DNA of 64,000 nt, taken from assembly GCF_046630445.1 (NCBI RefSeq), contig NC_092341.1, positions 29,340,001 through 29,404,000 on the forward strand, given 5' to 3'. The position numbers and the translations under genes are program-made. Source of the DNA: Rutidosis leptorrhynchoides (lineage: Eukaryota; Streptophyta; Magnoliopsida; Asterales; Asteraceae). The notes beneath the pieces are model-generated. The model searched no databases. It saw only the letters and a program-made list of their open reading frames with translations, and was not told where the DNA came from. Of this stretch, positions 23,078-34,109 are shown in pieces (the stretch's first letter is position 1; each line of letters opens with the position of its first letter).

Positions 23078-23430
23078 TTCCCGAATTCAAACGTGTCTAA
23101 ACTTTTGCTGGAGGTGGAGCCTGATTTATTATTCTTTTTGTTACGCGTCGTGTCTATGTGAGCTCCCTTCGAGTAGCCGGATGTGTTACTTCCACCATTA
23201 GACGAGGATTTATTACGTTTAGCTAGATGTGAAATTCTGAGTTTTTGCCCACTTCTTGCTAGGTGTTTCATATAAAGCATATTGGATCTAGGTCGTTTTA
23301 TGTCCGGTTTTTGTAGGGTGTTTTTTGGGTTAGGAATAGGCTTGGCAGTGGTATTGGATAATTTCCTCTTTTTTGATATTGCAATATCCGGAAATAGTAG
23401 AGGTTCAAGGTTAAAAGGGTCGGAATTTGT
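23047..23430 (-). CDS. In-frame continuation of LINE-B ORF1 after a single stop
   Basis: Directly after the TAA at 23433-23431 the same frame stays open for about 127 codons to a TGA at 23049-23047. The segment is Lys/Arg-rich (KKRKLS, AKRNKSSSN), as expected for a nucleic-acid-binding C-terminus. Its end overlaps the ORF2 start (23077) by 31 nt. This suggests the TAA is a recent nonsense change or a read-through stop. An independent ORF from the ATG at 23280 is less likely. Confidence 0.6.
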   Translation of the reverse strand, partial: TNSDPFNLEPLLFPDIAISKKRKLSNTTAKPIPNPKNTLQKPDIKRPRSNMLYMKHLARSGQKLRISHLAKRNKSSSNGGSNTSGYSKGAHIDTTRNKKNNKSGSTSSKSLDTFEFGKCIGIRRNLQ

Positions 23431-25566
23431 TTATTGCGTGGCGTTTGGGGCGGGCATAAAGGTTAAAGGTGATTTGGTATGAGAGTTTAAGGGTGAGTCA
23501 TGAGTGGGGTCGGTTGGATTTTGAGTAGTGTGGGGGTCAGCTAAGTGCTCAGTATGTTCGAGTGTGTCACTATTGAGTGAGTTTACTGTTTCATTTATAT
23601 CATTCTGTATGGAATCATTGGGTATATTGTTACCCGTAATATCCTTAGAGGGTATTGGGCTAGTAACCGAGACAGCGTGTACTTGGGCTTCATGAATTTT
23701 TGAGTCCATGGTAGTTGGGCTGATGCAGACTGTTTCAGGGGTATCAGGTACTTGGGCTTCAGGAATTTTTGAGTCCATGTTAGTTGGGCTGAAGCAGGCT
23801 GTTTCGGGGGTATCTGGTAATTTTGTTGTTTTGGGGCTGGTGTCGGCTATATCAGATATAGGGGTATGGGTAACAGAAGGTGTAGGCTTTGTGGTGTTTA
23901 GTTTCGATGGGTTTGAGGAGGTGGTGTAAGGTATATTGGAGTTGAAATCAGGGATGGGTGGTGGTTCGTTTGAGTCATTATCGGTTGGAGGTTGAGGTGG
24001 CTGGCGAGATTGGTTATGAGCTATGTTTTCAAAATGAAGGGTATTCATACGTTTTGAGGAGTTGGTAGATGTTTGATTAGCCGGAGAACTATCACTTTGT
24101 GGGTGCGTGAATCCAATATTTTTGGCGTAGGTGTTCTTTTCATCAATTCCTTCAACCCGGTTTTCGCAATCTAAATGTGACTCTTCGTCTGAGATATGTC
24201 CATCCGAGAGGCTATCGGCTTCCCAATTTGACGAGTCATCAATCTCACCGTATGGATTAAACATAGAAAAGTTTTGAACCTCAATGATATATGCTTTAGT
24301 CTGATTAATGTCACCGGGATTGATAATAGCTTGTCCATTTATCGGTGAGAAGTTGTTCGTTTTGACAATTACCGAACCGTGAGATAAATCTTGATTGTTC
24401 TCATTTGTTATTGAGCAATTAAACGTTTCAATTACTTCACCCCAATTTTTGGCAATGTCAATGAAGGTGGATTCTAGCCAACAAGTAATGGGAACCCCAA
24501 ATATGTTAATATAAGCGAGTCTACCGGAGGATTTATATATTTCAGGGTCCCATGGATTAATATCCTCTAGCCAATTCCATAGTGGGTGATCCGAGTTGTT
24601 AATCAAATCAAGGGCCGGGTTGGATTCCTCAAATATAAGCATTAGATCATGCCCGCCTAGATATTTGATAGTAAACCCACTAAGGATTTCACTTTCACAT
24701 ATCTCGCTAAAATATTCCAAGTATTCAAGGTCTTTGACCTTTGCAATTACCGCTTGACCAAGTATTTGAATAAGTTCATCATTAGAGTTTACCTTAATCG
24801 AAGGGATGCTTTCGTTCGAGGCCGGCTTGTTGAGGATCACATCTTTGAATTTTCTGTCATCCACATGAGAAGTAAAGGCTGACTTGACATTGTTTCTTGT
24901 ACCAGGATTCGATTTGTTGGGATGTGCATCAGGTTTCTTTCTTTCAGAATCATGAGCCAAGTAAACTTTGAGAAGATTATCACCTGCAACTATAAGACTA
25001 AGCCTTCTTGCGAGAGATTCTTTGTGATATGGAGGGACATCTAAGAACCGAACAAAACCAAACTTTCTTCCATTTTTCAGTGTCTTCTTAGGTATATAGA
25101 CTTCATGAATATTACCATATCTTTTGAATATGTCCCAGAAGTCTATGGAGCACCAATTGTCAGGAAAGTTATGGAAGAGGTAAGAAGTTATTCTTGACTT
25201 ATCAATTGGGATCGGGTTTGGGTTTGTATTAGATTTAACCGAATCAGAGCTAGGGTTCCCGAACCGTTTGACAAGATTAATGGCAGATTCACGATATTTA
25301 AAATTGTTATAGATTTGATTATAAGATGAATTCAACTTTGACGAAAACTGAGAGGTTTTTGTTTTAGGGTTCGCCTGCTGAGATGGGTATCGACTAGGGT
25401 TTGGGTTGTTAGGAGGAGAATGCTTGCTATGATCAACTTTAACCCAAACACCTTCATTGATAGGCTTATAATTGATGTGATGATTACCAGTAGTGAAGGC
25501 AGAGTTTGGACGGTTTATGTTAACACGAGATTTAGGAGTTAGGGGTGAAACCGGTATGTGAGACAT
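23431..25566 (-). CDS. LINE-B ORF1: RRM protein (main frame)
   Basis: 711 codons from ATG at 25566 to a TAA at 23433-23431. Residues about 125-205 form an RRM (YLFHNF as RNP2-like, RKFGFVRF as RNP1-like). A second conserved block around residues 275-450 is typical of plant LINE ORF1 (DPEIYKSSGRLAYINIFGVP). The C-terminal third is Pro/Ser/Thr-rich and contains an imperfect repeat with PDTPETACFSPT and PDTPETVCISPT. It should bind LINE RNA in the cytoplasmic RNP. The frame continues after the stop (next entry). Confidence 0.88.
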   Translation of the reverse strand: MSHIPVSPLTPKSRVNINRPNSAFTTGNHHINYKPINEGVWVKVDHSKHSPPNNPNPSRYPSQQANPKTKTSQFSSKLNSSYNQIYNNFKYRESAINLVKRFGNPSSDSVKSNTNPNPIPIDKSRITSYLFHNFPDNWCSIDFWDIFKRYGNIHEVYIPKKTLKNGRKFGFVRFLDVPPYHKESLARRLSLIVAGDNLLKVYLAHDSERKKPDAHPNKSNPGTRNNVKSAFTSHVDDRKFKDVILNKPASNESIPSIKVNSNDELIQILGQAVIAKVKDLEYLEYFSEICESEILSGFTIKYLGGHDLMLIFEESNPALDLINNSDHPLWNWLEDINPWDPEIYKSSGRLAYINIFGVPITCWLESTFIDIAKNWGEVIETFNCSITNENNQDLSHGSVIVKTNNFSPINGQAIINPGDINQTKAYIIEVQNFSMFNPYGEIDDSSNWEADSLSDGHISDEESHLDCENRVEGIDEKNTYAKNIGFTHPQSDSSPANQTSTNSSKRMNTLHFENIAHNQSRQPPQPPTDNDSNEPPPIPDFNSNIPYTTSSNPSKLNTTKPTPSVTHTPISDIADTSPKTTKLPDTPETACFSPTNMDSKIPEAQVPDTPETVCISPTTMDSKIHEAQVHAVSVTSPIPSKDITGNNIPNDSIQNDINETVNSLNSDTLEHTEHLADPHTTQNPTDPTHDSPLNSHTKSPLTFMPAPNATQ

Positions 25567-25743
25567 GGTGAATAAGAATCAAATGGAAATATTACGAAAA
25601 AACAGAAACAAAGAGCTTGAAAACAGATCGATTACCAGATTAACAAATTAGGGTTGCCGTAGAGAAGATGAACAGTTGAGAGAGGAGAGAGCGTCATAGA
25701 TCCTTTTGAACGCGTCTTTATCAATCAAACTTTAGTTTGTGGG
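25567..25743 (-). other. LINE-B 5' leader
   Basis: 177 bp between the TSD and the ORF1 ATG, CT-rich on the coding strand. It probably holds the internal promoter; I see no TATA box. Confidence 0.6.
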
Positions 25744-25761
25744 TTTTGTTCTTACAATATT

Positions 25762-26084
25762 ATTTTAATAATGTATTGATTGCATACATTTAGCTTTGTT
25801 TTTGTTGTTCTTCTATCGAACCAACATTTTTACTGCATGAGCTTCATAGTTTTTCTCAAGTAAGTCATGGCTACCATCTACTCCGGTGAATTCCTTGTGG
25901 ATGACTACGATATCCAACCCAAATACTTTACTGGAAATTAAATCAATGGATTAAGTCGGCAATTTAATTTTTAAAGGCACCATATTAGTATATAACTAAA
26001 AAATGTACAATAATAACTTTGGAAATTAAATTGTGGAAGGCTGCATCATATTGGACAGAACACCACACTAATATGAGACATAAC
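25762..26084. other. No gene seen
   Basis: AT-rich intergenic sequence between the LINE-B TSD and the SINE; no recognisable motif. Confidence 0.5.
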
Positions 26085-26233
26085 CCAAAGAGCCAATGGC
26101 TTGACGGTATCGAGGTCACTCTTACAATTTTTAGGTTGAGTGTTCGAGTACTGCTTAGAACATTTCGTGGTGTATATATTCGTATTAGTATTAGATATTT
26201 GTGTGAGTTTCCTTTTTAAAAAAAAAAAAAAAT
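26085..26233 (+). mobile_element. tRNA-derived SINE with poly(A) tail
   Basis: Box A-like TGGCTTGACGG (26097-26107) and box B-like TGTTCGAGTAC (26141-26151) are spaced as in tRNA promoters. A body of about 70 bp and a 16-A tail (26218-26233) follow. I found no clear TSD, so the left boundary is approximate. Confidence 0.6.
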
Positions 26234-27351
26234 GATACAGAATCAGTAAGGGGTCGGTTTAAGTATGTGTCAATTTGGATTAGCTATAGGCTTAATAATA
26301 TGATACTAATATGATACGCTAATATTATTTTATTATTTTCTTATTTCGATTTTTATTGGCTTGAACCCGTGAACATTTGATGGAGGACCGGGTTCAACTA
26401 TAACGATTGTAATATGTGTATTAAGAGTATACGTGCTGAAGATTTGACAGATGAGTTAATTGGAAAATGAAGGAGCTGTATACTCTGGTGCACTATATTA
26501 GCTTAATTCCAGTACTATATTTATTTATCACATCTTAATATGTTACATTGGTGCATCAGGTTATAAGTTATAATGGTTTTTTTTCAAATTCTTTTATAGA
26601 TTACATCTGTTAAACATGTTTTAACTATTAGAATGCTATTTGTCAGTAATTGCAAAATATATTAGAGTTTTTGTTAATATGATAATATAATATTGCATTT
26701 ACAATTTTACATAAACTAACAAATAACGCTTTCAGAGTACACACACGAATCAAGTTGTTTCGATTGACCACATGTAAATTATATTTTTCATCATTATCTG
26801 TAATCATCTTGAATATTGTGTGTTTAATAAACTATTTATTATAATTTCATGCAACATACGAGCTCATAAAACCAGTGTCTTATATATACTGATCCTAAAA
26901 GTTCTTTTTTTTCCTTTTTTGCCCAAAAAAAAACATATATAACCAAAGTTCGTTCATCAACCGATGAAATAACGTATCAAAATAGTATAAGAAAACTCGG
27001 CAAACTTAACAGCTAGAAAACAAACCTAAAACTAACCTAGCCAAATTTTTTTTATCTAAAGATGAATCAAGTCAAATAAAGAAAACAAACAACACCAAAA
27101 AGTATCCAAACTGAGTTCTCCAAGACACCAACAATCAAATTAACTCATGGACTTCCTTGTTTTTCCACGGCAGGAGATGCTTTTTTTACTTTCGAACCTG
27201 ATTTTAATAACTATCCTTCAACTTTTTCAAAGATAACGTCTACATTTTCGAAAGTATTATTTTCTCGTTATTTCTAAGGAGTATATCAATATTTGTTCGT
27301 TTAAGCATTTGGGCCAACAACCTACTGATTTAGAAAACTGGTACTCAAATC
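26234..27351. other. No gene seen
   Basis: AT-rich DNA with short homopolymers (T/A runs around 26907-26937). No coding region or element boundary could be established. Confidence 0.5.
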
Positions 27352-27885
27352 TTGTTTACTTATTGGACTAAAACCCGTAAAACATCCCATATTATGCTCT
27401 CATTTTGGGTAGCAAATAGCAACAAGTATGGTTCGCTCCCTCCTTATGTGCCTGGTATTAGGATTGGTAGTTTTTCGACAAATTTTTTCTCATATGAGGT
27501 TAATAATTGGGCGGGCAAGTTATTTAGTCGATTGAAGGTGGACGGTATGATTATTAAGTCAATCATAAAGACTCGGAAATGTAAAAAGGTCGTCGGGTAG
27601 TTTGTGATCGGTTTGTTGGTTCTTATGTTGGTTGTCTTTTATTGTTAGTTTTAGCTTATTATATTGGTTCTTGTTATCTGTTCGTGTTTCGGCATCTGTT
27701 TTACGATCGGGTTGCTCAAGGTTCGGGTTTAGTTAATTGTTGCTCTTTGGTTTGTGTTAGGGATCGTTTACTGCTTCCGAGCCTTGTAACACTTTTGTTT
27801 CATTTGTATTTTTGTTCATCTTTTTTTTTATCTATTGATTAAAATACTTTGTTACTGCTATCGTTATTTTAGCAACAAAAAAATG
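27352..27885 (+). pseudogene. Possible retroposon 3' remnant
   Basis: A short open frame (to a TAG at 27598-27600) is followed by T/G-rich sequence and CTTGTAACAC, ending near an A run at 27879-27885. This layout (coding tail, T-rich 3' UTR, A tail) resembles a 5'-truncated LINE. The translated residues match no domain I know, and I found no TSD. Confidence 0.25.
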
Positions 27886-29196
27886 TAACAAGTAAAACAA
27901 AATTACGACTTGTGAGTATTCAATTTTTGATTAATAGATAAAACCATAAAATTGTATTCCTAAGTGCTTTTACAAAAAGTATAAAGTATTAATGAATGTG
28001 TCAACATCGTTGCGAATTAGGTTTCCTTCTAACCTGTTTGTAAGTGACAAATGAGAGCATTTGTTGATATCGCCGTTCAAAAAAATAAAAATAAATAAAT
28101 AATTATTCTAAAGAATATAAAAAGGACAAATTGTCCGAAAATGTAACATAAGTTTTGGGCACCAACATCTCCATTAGATAAGCTACCTCTTTAGATTTAT
28201 TTTAGGGCTTACTATTTATACAAATATACAACTATCAACAGTAGATCACCGCTGGAATCAACACCAGCACCACCGTTGCCATGAACAGAAGTATTGTTGC
28301 CGGGTTTGGATGTGCAAATGGGATTCATGGGTAAATCGAACTACCAAATCCATTGCCATCTTCAAACGCCGACATTCATTCAAACCACCAAACGTCATTT
28401 TTTATTTATTTGAAGAACGATTGAGATCACCTTGTTGATTTGAAGAACAATTTAATGGAATTGGATTTCGTTTATGTCAATGTGTTAATAGATGATGAAA
28501 TTGGATTTCGTTTCAGATTTGTAAATTCATTAGAAGATGATGATGATGATAGTTATTATTGGTACTTTCCTACTAGTCATGAAATTTCTATATGTAACGA
28601 GTGATGAATTCTATAACATAATATAAATCAAGGGATTTACTCCATCCGTCAACTGCTAATTACCCCACTAAACCACTTGCCAATGTGTAAAATTTGAATT
28701 TAATCTTGATTAATACCGATTATTCACATAAAATCACACGTGCGTAAAGATGTAGCATGGAGAAAATGTACGCCCAAATCAATCTCAAAATGTGTAACGT
28801 ATTCTCACGCATACAACCCTAAATTACTATCTCCCATCGGCGATTACACATCCCAAATTAGTAATCTCCATATAGTCATCCGATTACATCCCCGATTCCA
28901 TGGATAAAGATGTACGATCGTTACCCATGTCGATTTACCATGCCTATTAAGGTTCCGACTTGATACATCATCCGATTAAATTCTTGATTCCATAGAAAAC
29001 GATGTGCGACCGTTATCAACTACAGTTAGGGTTTCGAACAATGTACGATCCATGCCGATTTACCATGCCAATTAAAGTTTCGAATGATCATTTTCCAGCT
29101 TTAGTGATGTGCATCTTTAGCTTCTCCTCCTGTGAAGTTGTAGTTTTTGATGTGTGGTGCTTGTATTTTATTTTGGAGTTTAATGAAATTCATAGC
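27886..29196. other. No gene seen
   Basis: AT-rich sequence with scattered short repeats of the kind GATTCCAT and CGATTTACCATGCC (28860-29070). No supported coding region. Confidence 0.4.
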
Positions 29197-29220
29197 TAAA
29201 AAAAAAAAAAAAAAAAAAAA
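29197..29220 (+). repeat. Poly(A) tract, possible retroposon tail
   Basis: A run of more than 20 A follows TTTAATGAAATTCATAGCT, which looks like a transcript 3' end. No TSD recognised, so the parent element is unknown. Confidence 0.35.
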
Positions 29221-29601
29221 TCTCGTATTCTTTGAAAATCGAGATCATAAAACTTATTATTTCAAATAATCTTCGCGTACATCTGCACTTTCTAAGTTTA
29301 TTTCTATTTTTGTGTTTATAGCTGATAGTTTTATTTTTATTTTCTTCTTATTATGGCCAAAAACGAAAACTTTATAACAAACTTTTTTTCGAAAAGAGAA
29401 ACAAGAAACAAATGCGATTAGGGCTTGAAAGCAGTAAACTAAACCTAATAACATAATCCGAACTAAACCTAACTAAACCCAAGCCCCGCTGAGAGCCAAC
29501 AAACAACACGACATACAAGTTACAAAATGGAAAGAAGACGAATATAGTAAACAATCTAACAACGAAGACATGTAGTAGCTAACAAAACAAATCCAACCCC
29601 A

Positions 29602-29678
29602 CTAACCGATGACCACATAGCCATCGATGTTGGTGTCGACACTATTTTCCGCACTAGCCTTGAACGAAAAGGTAGCAC
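29602..29678 (-). pseudogene. Downstream half of a coding fragment split by the Athila-like element (stop codon here)
   Basis: On the minus strand this reads in frame from the TSD to a TAG at 29604-29602, ending GYVVIG. Removing the Athila-like element and one TSD copy joins it in frame to 53505-53634. The total visible reading length is about 69 codons. Low-complexity Gly/Asn/Thr sequence spans the junction. The sequence to about 29380 looks like a 3' UTR ending in TTTTCGAAAAAAAG. I do not recognise the protein; it may be a last exon of a host gene or the end of an old retroposon. Confidence 0.4.
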
Positions 29679-29904
29679 TGATATCAACTAAAAAGTCACG
29701 TTTTCACCCCGGTATTAAGGCCCAAAAACAAGAAAGATTCGAACTTTATCGGCAAAATACCCACTTCGTTTGTTAGAATTGAAGAACAAGTAATTACGAA
29801 GACGATGAAAAAAGAATCAAGAGAATCGGAGCTAAAACGAAGATTCTAGAGCGAAACGGTGAAAGACAAGAAATCAAGTTACGATCCAGGAAAACCAGCT
29901 GACT

Positions 29905-30030
29905 AGGCCTGCCAAACGGCCTGCCAAACGGCTTGCCTGGCTCACAAACGGCCAGGGAAAACGGCCCTTGCAAACGGGCTGGTCTGGCAAACGGCCCCTG
30001 CAAACGGCCTGCCAGCCGTTTGCAGGGAAA
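29905..30030 (+). repeat. Degenerate CAAACGG/CGGCCTGCC repeat cluster in the Athila-like LTR
   Basis: A GC-rich cluster of AAACGGC-type units, some inverted (GCCGTTTG), just before the TATA-like box. The corresponding cluster at 51757-51896 has a different unit order and number. Confidence 0.7.
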
Positions 30031-30037
30031 TTTTTGG

Positions 30038-30048
30038 TTTATTTAAAG
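30038..30048 (+). promoter_or_regulatory. TATA-like box in Athila-like 5' LTR
   Basis: TTTATTTAAAG is followed about 25-30 bp later by a C/A/T-rich leader. The same element occurs at 51908-51918 in the 3' LTR. Confidence 0.4.
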
Positions 30049-31644
30049 GGCAGTTGTCATTCATTCCAACACACACTTCAATTCACTTCTTTCTCTTTCT
30101 TGTACAATACTAGTCATACTTTCAAGGTCTTCGACTCCGTGCGGGAAACCTAGTACCCGGAGAAGAACGCCGAAGATTGTATTAGGAGCGGTCTGGAGTC
30201 TTGAAGTTGTCACTTTTGTATTCAGAACTCGTTCAATCTACTGGTACTTCTATCCCTTTGTTTTTATATAATGTCTTCCATTATTATGCTTTGTGATACT
30301 GTTGCCATGATTAGCGAGTAGTTATCTTTAGTGTATGTTATGGCGTAATCAGTTATAATGCCGAAACTATATTATAGTTTGCGTATGTTATCAAAATGCT
30401 TTCCGATTATGCTTTGAACTCAATCGCTTTTCCAACTAATAGAACGTAGTTATTGGGTCTGTTATTGGGAAGTCGCGAACCCCGATTCAGAGTACACTAT
30501 CTGTGTCACCCCTTGGTAAGAGAAGTCTATCGGATACAACGTGAGTTTGACTGAGGCACACTGGTTGTAGTAAGTCCACCGAGCCTTGGATTCCGACTGA
30601 GGACTCTTTCGTAGTGAAACATCTGACTAGACCCCTAGTACTGTCGGTCCTAGACCATGCTAGTGTAGTCACCAAGCATATAAACTTTGTACGTATATAC
30701 TGAAGCACAACGGTTGTTGTAAGTTGTACCTCTGCTAAGTAAGGCCATGGAACACGGTTAGTGTTGACTAGTATACTTCACCATAACTCGGTCTCAAGCG
30801 TTGCACCCCGCTTGAGGGATTCATAGTTAACTAAGGAACTGTTTGTTCGAACACATAAAGAATTGGACCGTTAGGATAACTGAACATATTCATGGAGGTC
30901 AGCTTGACTTGGCCATGGTGTTCTTTATAGGTTGAACTCTTTTTAAGGGCCTAACTATCTTTTAAACCAATCATTAACGAAAGCATTAAGATACATCGTG
31001 TCTCTCGGATATGGAAAACCATGTATTCTATTATACTTAAGAAAGTTTAGACCATTTCGGAATGTTAATACGTCACCCAACCGAGTCGCTCAATTGAATG
31101 AGCCGTCTGAACGTGTATGCCTGTAGTCAGACTTCACGGGCGTCGGGGGTAAGGGACGTTGTTGTCTATCCAGAATCTTCAAGCCTATCGTATTACCCAG
31201 TGACATGTCTTATGACAGGGGCGTTTAGGACTAGTATAGTAAATACAAGGTCACTGCCTATCTATGAGCCAGCATTCCATAATATCGGCAAAGTAACTGA
31301 TGAAATCGTAACATGCACTTGTTTTAGCTTTATCTGAATTACAAATTTCATCGTACTTTAGTTTACTTACTTAATCTAGAAAACCCAAAATTAGGTAATC
31401 ACCCACTACTCCTAGAATTATCTTAAGTTTTAGATATAGGTTCGATTCTACTGATATCTCAAAAATACGATTCTAGGTCATACTTCCCTTACTCATAATA
31501 AGGAGTAGTAAGATTTAGGCCCCGATAAATATAAATTTACAGCTAATATCCCTTTTGATAGTCAGAGCTGACGCGTTGCGACCTGACGACATCGCACAAA
31601 TAAAACCGTCCGTTTTGGCCATATCATTGTGGAAGTAGAGTTTT

Positions 31645-31662
31645 TGGCGCCGCTGCCGGGGA
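31645..31662 (+). other. Primer-binding site (tRNA-Asp type)
   Basis: TGGCGCCGCTGCCGGGGA, 18 bp after the 5' LTR, is complementary to the 3' end of plant tRNA-Asp with one mismatch. This primer is usual for Athila elements. Confidence 0.85.
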
Positions 31663-32016
31663 ACTGGTATCAGACAATACTGCTCTCTATCAAACTCATT
31701 CACAAACATTTAAGTGGTGTCTAAGAAAGACAATTATACACGGACTTGGTTGTTGGATTTTCCGAACAGTCTCCAATTATATTGGAACCTGATGTGTGCG
31801 AGGTGGCGTACGAAATACTATTATATTTTACTACGAAATACTATTAAATACGATACAATTTACACAAGTTATTTATTTATTTATTTATAGAATGGATATA
31901 CCTAAACCTTGCTACGACACTTATAGGCAGTGTACCTAATCGTAGAGTAGTGTAGTTTTTAGTAAGTCCGGTTCGTTCCACAGGGATACAGCTGAGTTTA
32001 ACGCTATATTTTTCAC

Positions 32017-32019
<3 letters not shown>

Positions 32020-32085
<66 letters not shown>
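32020..32085. repeat. (TA)n microsatellite
   Basis: About 33 TA units within the solo LTR. The short ORF across it (Ile/Tyr repeats) is an artefact. Confidence 0.95.
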
Positions 32086-32087
<2 letters not shown>

Positions 32088-33232
32088 CAGTATTATTATT
32101 ATTATAAAAGGGGAATTTTACCGTTAATAACCGGTTTGTCGATTTTAAGTCTTTTATCACAGTTAAAACCTAATGCAAAATATTAAATATAAATATTACT
32201 TATTTTAAAGCGTAAAGTAAATGACGATAAATAAAAATGCGATAATTAAAAAGTACAAATAATTTAAAGTACGATAAATAAAATGATAGTAAATAAAAGT
32301 GTGATGAGATATAAAATAAAGGAATTATGCTTATTTAAACTTCCGTAATCTTGATGTTTGACATGTTGATTTTAATTTATTACCATGGGTTAATTGTCCT
32401 TTGTCCTGGTTTATTTAATACGTGCATCTGGTTTTTGTCCATAATAGTCCATCGGTTATAAATATAAAGTGCGAGTGTCCACGTCAAATTACCCTTATAC
32501 CCGAAGTCAAATATTCCAACTAATTGGGGACTTAAACTGTAACAAGGTCTTAATACTTTGTTATGATTACACCAGGTTATCGACTGTGTGTAATCCAAGG
32601 TTTTAATACTTTGTTAACAATTACACCAATTTTCCTTGTATGTAATCCACCCCTGTTTTAATGAGTCCATTGACTATTAATCCATCCCCGTGTTCGGTCA
32701 AATGAACGATTATTAGTATTTATAAATATCCCGCCCATCGTATCCGATCGAGCGTATGTGGTTATTTATAAATACGTCAAATTGTAAATCTCTACATTAA
32801 ATTAACGAACTATCATTCAGTTAAACAAATATAAAGCTCATTAATAGCCCATAGTCCAATTTCCACAAGTGTCGGTCTTTTGTCCAAACCCCAATTATGG
32901 TCCAAAGCCCAATAACCCAGTCTTAATATTTAGTCCAACATCACGATTACTTCGGGTCAAATAAGCATAATAATAACTTAGCTACGAGGCATTAATTTAA
33001 AAAGGTTGAACATAACCTACAATGAGTATTAATCGCGTAGTGTTACACGGACAGAATTTCGACTTACAAACTTAAAACATTTGCTACTATAACCTTATTA
33101 TTATTAACTTAATATTAAAATTAAAATTATAAAAATATAAATATATATATTGAGGGAGAGATCAGAGTAATTGATTGATGAAGGTGTAAATAATACGTCA
33201 AATTACGCTGCTATTTATAGATGTGGCCAGCT

Positions 33233-33288
33233 CCTGGGTGCCATGCGATCGCATGGGATTTAGGCACCCAGGTCATGCGATCGCATGG
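33233..33288. repeat. Nested palindromes with two CATGCGATCGCATG copies
   Basis: CCATGCGATCGCATGG (33241-33256) is a perfect 16-bp palindrome; a near-identical copy follows at 33273-33288. The first is enclosed by inverted arms CCTGGGTGCC (33233-33242) and GGCACCCAGG (33263-33272). Confidence 0.9.
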
Positions 33289-33370
33289 CTGTCGTTTCCT
33301 GCTCACAATCGATTAAAACGTGGGCTACTGTGTTTTTTAATATATATAATATAATACATATAATTTTATA

Positions 33371-33373
<3 letters not shown>

Positions 33374-33414
<41 letters not shown>

Positions 33415-33481
33415 TATATTATATTATATTATATTATATTATATTATATTATATTATATTATATTTTATTATATTATATTC
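33374..33481. repeat. (TA)n and (ATATT)n microsatellite
   Basis: A TA run passes into more than ten pentamers ATATT. Hypervariable simple sequence. Confidence 0.95.
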
Positions 33482-34109
33482 TTGTGCATAGTTGACTTGT
33501 ACTTTCAGCTCCGTTGAATCGTGCGTTAATAGTTGGTTCATGTCCTGTTTTCGGATTTTCGAACGTCCTTTCGTACGCTTAGATATCTTGTACTTTGCGT
33601 TTCACGGCTTGTACTCTTGTAATTTTTAGACGTTTCTTATCAATAAATTGAACCACTTGGATTGTATCTTGTACATTTGAGCTTTTTGGTCATTTGCGTC
33701 TTCAAATCGTCGAATCTGTCTTTTGTCTTCACCTTTTATTATTTAAACGAATATCACTTATAAATAGAACAATTGCAACTAAAAGCTTGTTTTTCTGGAA
33801 GGATAATGCTATGAAATATATGTTCGTTTTTAGCATTATCAGAACCAAAAGGATCCTGCCTCTCTGTAGTCGGCCTGGCCACTTGGTTTGTTGAATAGTT
33901 CGTGCGAAGCTCTATTATCGAAATACCAGGGAATCAGTAGCAAGAACTAAAAACATATCTATAATTAGGATAATTAGAATACCTTAGCTTAGAATACCTT
34001 AGACTACCTTAGATTACTTTAGATTAATCATTAGATTGCCTTAGACTAAATTAGGAACCTAGTTTATCTATTTAAAATTTAAGACAACAAAAAGAGGCAT
34101 ACCCAGTGT

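Larger units (their letters stand above)
19021..25743 (-). mobile_element. LINE-B: near full-length L1-type non-LTR retrotransposon
   Basis: 6.7 kb, minus strand, flanked by the 18-bp TSD TTTTGTTCTTACAATATT (19003-19020 and 25744-25761). Order on the minus strand: 177-bp leader, ORF1 (RRM), ORF2 (endonuclease, RT, zinc-binding end), 3' UTR, first poly(A), a 61-nt extra segment, second poly(A). No LTRs. Two lesions are visible: a stop within ORF1 and a homopolymer frameshift in ORF2. Confidence 0.93.
29679..31626 (+). repeat. 5' LTR of the Athila-like element
   Basis: 1948 bp, TGATATC to CATATCA. It aligns along its length with 51536-53499, with many scattered differences and a repeat-number change near 29905-30030, so the insertion is old. 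Confidence 0.92.
31790..33841. mobile_element. Solo LTR inside the Athila-like element
   Basis: 2052 bp with ends TGATGTG and ATTATCA, flanked by the TSD GAACC (31785-31789 and 33842-33846). No ORF, primer-binding site or tract inside, so it is a single LTR. It contains two large AT microsatellites and a nested palindrome at 33233-33288. The family is not identified, and orientation cannot be fixed without an internal region. Confidence 0.85.

Noticed and set aside
30487..30708. Short ORFs in the Athila-like LTR
   Set aside because: Not conserved in the other LTR copy and without recognisable domains.
31936..32160. ORF with Ile/Tyr repeats
   Set aside because: Translation of a TA microsatellite.
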